From Flavobacteriales bacterium (lineage in GTDB: Bacteria; Bacteroidota; Bacteroidia; Flavobacteriales; UA16), in NCBI GenBank assembly GCA_018700255.1, contig JABISU010000188.1:1-8737 (forward strand): DNA of 8,737 nt, written 5' to 3'. Made by a program: the position numbers and the translations under genes. Positions 5,018-8,737 of the stretch are shown here, piece by piece; positions within the stretch are counted from its first letter, which is position 1; the number at the start of each line of letters is the position of its first letter. The notes below the pieces were generated by a model. That model was not told the DNA's origin. It made no database searches and saw nothing but the letters and a program-made list of their open reading frames with translations.

Positions 5018-7750
5018 TTAGTGAGCGTATTCAAGAACGGCATCTATTATGGCGTCGTGTCTACGTTTGTAGATAAGAGGTGATCCCGAAGCAGTCGTTC
5101 CGCTGGCAGGTCGGGTAATGGCCTTTTCTAATTCTCCCTCATAATGAATAGATATAAACGGCCAAGCGCCCATATTTCTGGGTTCTTCTTGAAGCCAAAC
5201 CACTTTTGTTTTCCTTCCATATCTCTTTACAATCTTATCTATAGCGCTTTTTGGGAATGGGTGGAGTTGTTCTATACGCACTAAAGCGATGTTTTCCGTG
5301 ATTTTAGAGTCCAGCATCTCAAATTTCTCGAGTACATCATAATAGATTTTACCTGAGCACAGCATAAGCGCATCTACTTTCTTCGCTGCGGGAGCTTTTC
5401 CCATGCGAGGGTCGTCAATTACCTCGTTGAACTTACCCTTAGAGAGATCGCTAACTGTCGAAATCGCTTTCGGGTAGCGTAGTAATCTCTTCGGGGTAAA
5501 TACCACTAGCGGTTTGCGGAAAGGACGTACAACCTGTCTACGTAAGATGTGAAACATTTGGGCAGGAGTGGTGCAGTTCGCGATAATAATATTATCGCCA
5601 GATCCAAGTGTGAGGAATCTTTCAAGACGGCCTGAACTATGCTCTGATCCCATACCCTCGTAACCGTGTGGTAAAAGTAGAGTAAGACCATTCATAGTAC
5701 GCCACTTATCCTCAGTCGCACTTAAAAACTGATCCCAAATAACCTGCGCTCCATTGTTAAAATCTCCAAATTGAGCTTCCCAAATCGTAAGACCATTAGG
5801 ACGAGCAAACGCGTAACCGAAATCAAACCCTGCAACTGCATACTCGGAAAGTAACGAGTTGTATATACTTAATTCAGCCTGACCTTTCTTTAGATTGTTT
5901 AGGAGAATAATTTTCTCCTCATTGTCATCGGTCTTAAGAACAGCGTGCCGATGTGAGAAGGTCCCTCTCTCTACATCTTGGCCGCTAATTCTCACTGGAT
6001 GGCCTTCAACTAGTAGGGTTCCGTAAGCTAAAATTTCTGCCATACCCCAATCTAGTTTATCTGAATCGAGCATTTTGCGTCTATCCTTGAGGAGCTTTGC
6101 TGATTTCCTGAAGAACATCTTGCCTTTTGGAAGTGTACTTATTGAAACCCCAATCTCCCTAATCTTCTTGTCAGGATACTTCGTGTCAGGTGAAGTTGTT
6201 AATTCTTCGTGAGTAGCAGTGCGATAATCCTTCCAAATGTCAGATAAGAAATTCTCAACTGAATTTGTGTCCTTTTGTTTGGCTATGCTGAGACCGTCTT
6301 CCATTAGGTCTATTTGAGCCTTCCTTAAAGTTGCGCCTTCTTCCTTTGTCAAATTGCCATCTGATATGAGCTGAGCAAGATAGATCTCGTATGGAGAACT
6401 ATGTGAGGCTATGGCTTTATAGAGCTTCGGTTGAGTAAATTTAGGCTCATCTCCCTCGTTGTGTCCATACTTTCTATAGCCTAATAGATCAACGAAAACA
6501 TCTCTATGGAAGGTTTGTCTATACTTAAGCGCTATTCTCATCACTTGCACTACCGCCTCTGGGTAATCCGCATTTACGTGGAAAATTAAACTTTGAGTAA
6601 CCTTCCCTATATCCGTGCAATACGTGGAAGTTCGTGCGTCTAGATAGTTCGTGGTAAAACCGATTTGGTTGTTTACAACGATGTGAATAGTACCGCCTGT
6701 TTTGTATCCTTCGAGCCCAGCCATTTGAACTACTTCGTAAACAACTCCCTGACCTGCAATAGCAGCGTCTCCATGAACTAAAATGGGAAGTACTGCGTTT
6801 TCATCACCACCTCTCTCGTCGATTCTCGCACGAGAAATACCAAGTACCACAGGATCTACTGATTCGAGGTGCGATGGATTAGGAGCTAGAGTTATAGATA
6901 CTTCCTTATCTGAATCCGTTTTTCGAGTGAATGAATGACCTAAGTGATACTTCACATCGCCTTCTAGGTTGTCGTCACCCTCAAAATCTTTGCCCTGAAA
7001 TTCACTAAAAATATCTCGATACGATTTTCCTAATATGTGAGCAAGAGTACTTAATCGCCCTCTATGAGCCATCCCTATAACAACCTCTTTAACCCCGTTC
7101 TTGGCTCCTTGCTCGATGAGAGAGTCTAGGGCTGGGATAAGGGATTCGCCGCCTTCGAGAGAGAAACGCTTTTGGCCAATATACTTCTTCTGAAGAAATT
7201 CCTCAAACAGAGTTGCTTGGCTGATCTTTTTTAGGATCTGTAAGCGTTCGGTCGCATCAAATTTCTTGCGTTTATCGAGTTCAATATTTTTACGTATCCA
7301 CTGCACCCGATTCGGCTCGCGGATATACATATACTCCGTGCTGATGCTATTACAGTATGTTTCTTCTAGATGAGAAATTATTTCTTTAAGCGAAATTGGT
7401 CCCAAACCTATTTCATTTCCCGCCTGGAAAACTATATCTAGATCGGAATTGTTTAATCCGTAATTTTCCAGAGATAGGTCAGGAGAATAACTGCGGCGCG
7501 TGCGAACAGGGTTAGTTAAAGTAAACAGGTGTCCACGGGTTCTATATCCGTGGATTAGGTCGAGAACCTTAAATTCCTTGAGAGTTTGAGGAGAAGCTGC
7601 ATCGTCACTGAAATGAGAATTAGCTAAATCGAAGCCAGCAAAAAAAAGTCGCCATGAGCGGTCAACAGAATCAGGGTTGTTGAGATATTGGGCGTATAAT
7701 ACGTCCAATTGCTTAGGGTCAACGTTGTTTAAAAACGATAATGGATCCAC
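5018..7750 (-). CDS. sucA: 2-oxoglutarate dehydrogenase E1 component
   Basis: Also called odhA; 910 residues, normal length for the homodimeric thiamine-diphosphate E1. It decarboxylates 2-oxoglutarate and succinylates the lipoyl group of OdhB. Seen: the N-terminal E2-binding segment (SFLNNVDPKQLDVLYAQYL), FSLEGGESLIP (196-206), GMAHRGRL (226-233), the ThDP/Mg site made of HGDAAIAGQGVVYE (326-339) and NNQIGFTT (360-367), YRKYGHNEGDEP (425-436), and the pyrimidine-domain FARPNGLTIWEAQFGDFNNG. The start codon is GTG (rev. strand of 7748-7750): an in-frame TAA lies five codons upstream and the family's N-terminus begins exactly here. No Shine-Dalgarno sequence precedes it. The 99 bases upstream (7751-7849) separate it from the polyprenyl synthase gene; I could not identify a convincing promoter or terminator there, so a common transcript is possible. 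Confidence 0.96.
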   Translation of the reverse strand: MDPLSFLNNVDPKQLDVLYAQYLNNPDSVDRSWRLFFAGFDLANSHFSDDAASPQTLKEFKVLDLIHGYRTRGHLFTLTNPVRTRRSYSPDLSLENYGLNNSDLDIVFQAGNEIGLGPISLKEIISHLEETYCNSISTEYMYIREPNRVQWIRKNIELDKRKKFDATERLQILKKISQATLFEEFLQKKYIGQKRFSLEGGESLIPALDSLIEQGAKNGVKEVVIGMAHRGRLSTLAHILGKSYRDIFSEFQGKDFEGDDNLEGDVKYHLGHSFTRKTDSDKEVSITLAPNPSHLESVDPVVLGISRARIDERGGDENAVLPILVHGDAAIAGQGVVYEVVQMAGLEGYKTGGTIHIVVNNQIGFTTNYLDARTSTYCTDIGKVTQSLIFHVNADYPEAVVQVMRIALKYRQTFHRDVFVDLLGYRKYGHNEGDEPKFTQPKLYKAIASHSSPYEIYLAQLISDGNLTKEEGATLRKAQIDLMEDGLSIAKQKDTNSVENFLSDIWKDYRTATHEELTTSPDTKYPDKKIREIGVSISTLPKGKMFFRKSAKLLKDRRKMLDSDKLDWGMAEILAYGTLLVEGHPVRISGQDVERGTFSHRHAVLKTDDNEEKIILLNNLKKGQAELSIYNSLLSEYAVAGFDFGYAFARPNGLTIWEAQFGDFNNGAQVIWDQFLSATEDKWRTMNGLTLLLPHGYEGMGSEHSSGRLERFLTLGSGDNIIIANCTTPAQMFHILRRQVVRPFRKPLVVFTPKRLLRYPKAISTVSDLSKGKFNEVIDDPRMGKAPAAKKVDALMLCSGKIYYDVLEKFEMLDSKITENIALVRIEQLHPFPKSAIDKIVKRYGRKTKVVWLQEEPRNMGAWPFISIHYEGELEKAITRPASGTTASGSPLIYKRRHDAIIDAVLEYAH

Positions 7751-7849
7751 GCTAATGAATTAGTTATAAATGCCAGTGCGAAGTTACAACTGCTTAAACA
7801 ATTGAAGGTAGGCTAATCTCACTAAATGTTAATCGGAAAATATATGGAT

Positions 7850-8737
7850 TCATGACGTTCGCTCTGTAACAGAACTAAGTAAATTCTCGAACGTTTTAAG
7901 GTGGTCAGAACTGAGGTCGAGTTGAGATAGTGCGGTACGCGCATTTTCTGTATATACCATCATTTTTTTACGAGCCGCAATGTCAGCCCCTGATTCTATC
8001 ATGGCCGATTTTAAGAGTGATACTTTCTCTGTACTTTCTAAACAACTTGAAAAATTTTCAGGCATCATCCCCTGCGCTTTTGTATAAATCCAAATAAAAG
8101 TCTTCTTTTCCGAAAGAATATCTCCCCCAACCTTTTTTCCCGTGATTTCTGAATTGCCGAAAGTGTCTAGAAGATCGTCTTGGATTTGGAATGCAAGGCC
8201 TGTTTGTTCTCCAAACTTATACCAAAGCTCAACCCTTTCCTTAGAAGCTCCTGCAGAAATAGCTCCCATCGCGCATGAACAAGCCAATAAAACTGAGGTT
8301 TTTAGACGAATCATCTCTAGATAATGATCTATTGTTACATCGTTCATTTTCTCGTACTCCATATCCAATTGCTGGCCTTCGCAAACTTCACGAGAGGTTC
8401 TATTGTAGATCTTTAATATTTCGAGAAGAGCACTTTCGTTAACGTCTTCCAGTGAAATGCTCGCCAGAGCAAACATCGCGTCACCACTCAAAATAGCCGA
8501 GTCTTCACCATAAACTTTGTGCGCCGTCAATTGCCCTCGCCTAAGCGGAGCTTTATCCATAATATCGTCGTGCATAAGAGTGAAGTTGTGAAACAACTCC
8601 ACTGCGATCGCTGCTGGCAATGCTTTGTCAATAGAAGAGCCCTCAGCCTCACAAACAGAAAGAGCTAAAAGTGGTCTAATTCGCTTCCCGTGAATGTTTA
8701 ACAGATAGTGAATCGGTGCATAAAGTCCGTCAGATGG
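7850..8737 (-). CDS. trans-Polyprenyl diphosphate synthase (farnesyl/geranylgeranyl type), 5' end outside window
   Basis: Partial: the frame stays open to the right edge, so about 295 residues are visible and the start is missing. A TTG at 8618-8620 is not the true start, because conserved family sequence continues upstream of it. It condenses isopentenyl diphosphate with an allylic diphosphate in isoprenoid synthesis. Seen: the IPP-binding GKRIRPLL near the visible N-terminus, the first Asp-rich motif DDIMD followed by LRRG, and the second, DDLLD, in FQIQDDLLDTFGN. The first motif lacks the two-residue insertion of bacterial farnesyl diphosphate synthases, and an aromatic residue (Phe) lies five positions before it, which suggests a C20 or short-chain product, but product length cannot be fixed from this. 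It lies upstream of odhA on the same strand with no obvious functional link. Ends at TGA (7850-7852 reversed). Confidence 0.92.
   Translation of the reverse strand, partial: PSDGLYAPIHYLLNIHGKRIRPLLALSVCEAEGSSIDKALPAAIAVELFHNFTLMHDDIMDKAPLRRGQLTAHKVYGEDSAILSGDAMFALASISLEDVNESALLEILKIYNRTSREVCEGQQLDMEYEKMNDVTIDHYLEMIRLKTSVLLACSCAMGAISAGASKERVELWYKFGEQTGLAFQIQDDLLDTFGNSEITGKKVGGDILSEKKTFIWIYTKAQGMMPENFSSCLESTEKVSLLKSAMIESGADIAARKKMMVYTENARTALSQLDLSSDHLKTFENLLSSVTERTS

Noticed and set aside
7751..7849. Promoter upstream of odhA
   Set aside because: A TAACTTCG box on the - strand is close to the Bacteroidota -7 element, but no TTTG lies at the right distance, so I do not call it.
8618..8620. TTG as start of the polyprenyl synthase
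   Set aside because: The frame stays open to the window edge and encodes the conserved GKRIRPLL region upstream, so the gene is longer and is truncated by the window.

Overview
The window looks like a piece of a Bacteroidota chromosome, probably from a Flavobacteriia-like lineage. This is inferred from moderate-to-low GC, general lack of Shine-Dalgarno sequences before the genes, A/T-rich start regions, a candidate TTTG/TAnnTTTG-type promoter, and the style of the RodA, OdhA and polyprenyl synthetase proteins. No mobile element, phage gene, CRISPR array, tRNA or rRNA was recognised. Nearly everything is coding, and no gene-free stretch reaches 300 bases.

Left part, + strand. The C-terminal half of the cell-elongation glycosyltransferase RodA (1-612) is followed by a 218-base non-annotated gap (613-830). 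The gap is not empty. It holds a small open reading frame (634-762, or a shorter form from 700) with five cysteine codons in a row (721-735), and then a strong intrinsic terminator hairpin (799-830) whose U-tract touches the start codon of the next gene. This is the layout of a cysteine-responsive transcription attenuator.

Next comes a compact four-gene operon, 831-3735. It encodes a CysM-type PLP cysteine synthase, a JAMM/M67 metallopeptidase (Mec-like), a 92-residue ubiquitin-like sulfur carrier (CysO-like, ending -GGSK), and a MoeZ-type E1 adenylyltransferase fused to a rhodanese domain. Together these make a complete protein-thiocarboxylate route to cysteine like that of mycobacteria (CysM/Mec+/CysO plus MoeZ). 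MoeZ would activate CysO and load it with sulfur, CysM would transfer the sulfur to an activated serine to give a CysO-cysteine adduct, and the JAMM protease would release cysteine. The -SK tail after the Gly-Gly predicts an additional maturation cut. A poly-Cys leader in front of cysteine-making genes is a self-consistent feedback circuit, and is the most interesting item here.

Right part, - strand. The operon meets a convergent block after only 10 bases: odhB/sucB (E2, 3746-5005) and odhA/sucA (E1, 5018-7750) of the 2-oxoglutarate dehydrogenase complex, transcribed odhA then odhB. Upstream of odhA, after a 99-base gap in which I see no clear signal, lies a trans-polyprenyl diphosphate synthase (7850-8737) whose N-terminus runs off the window.
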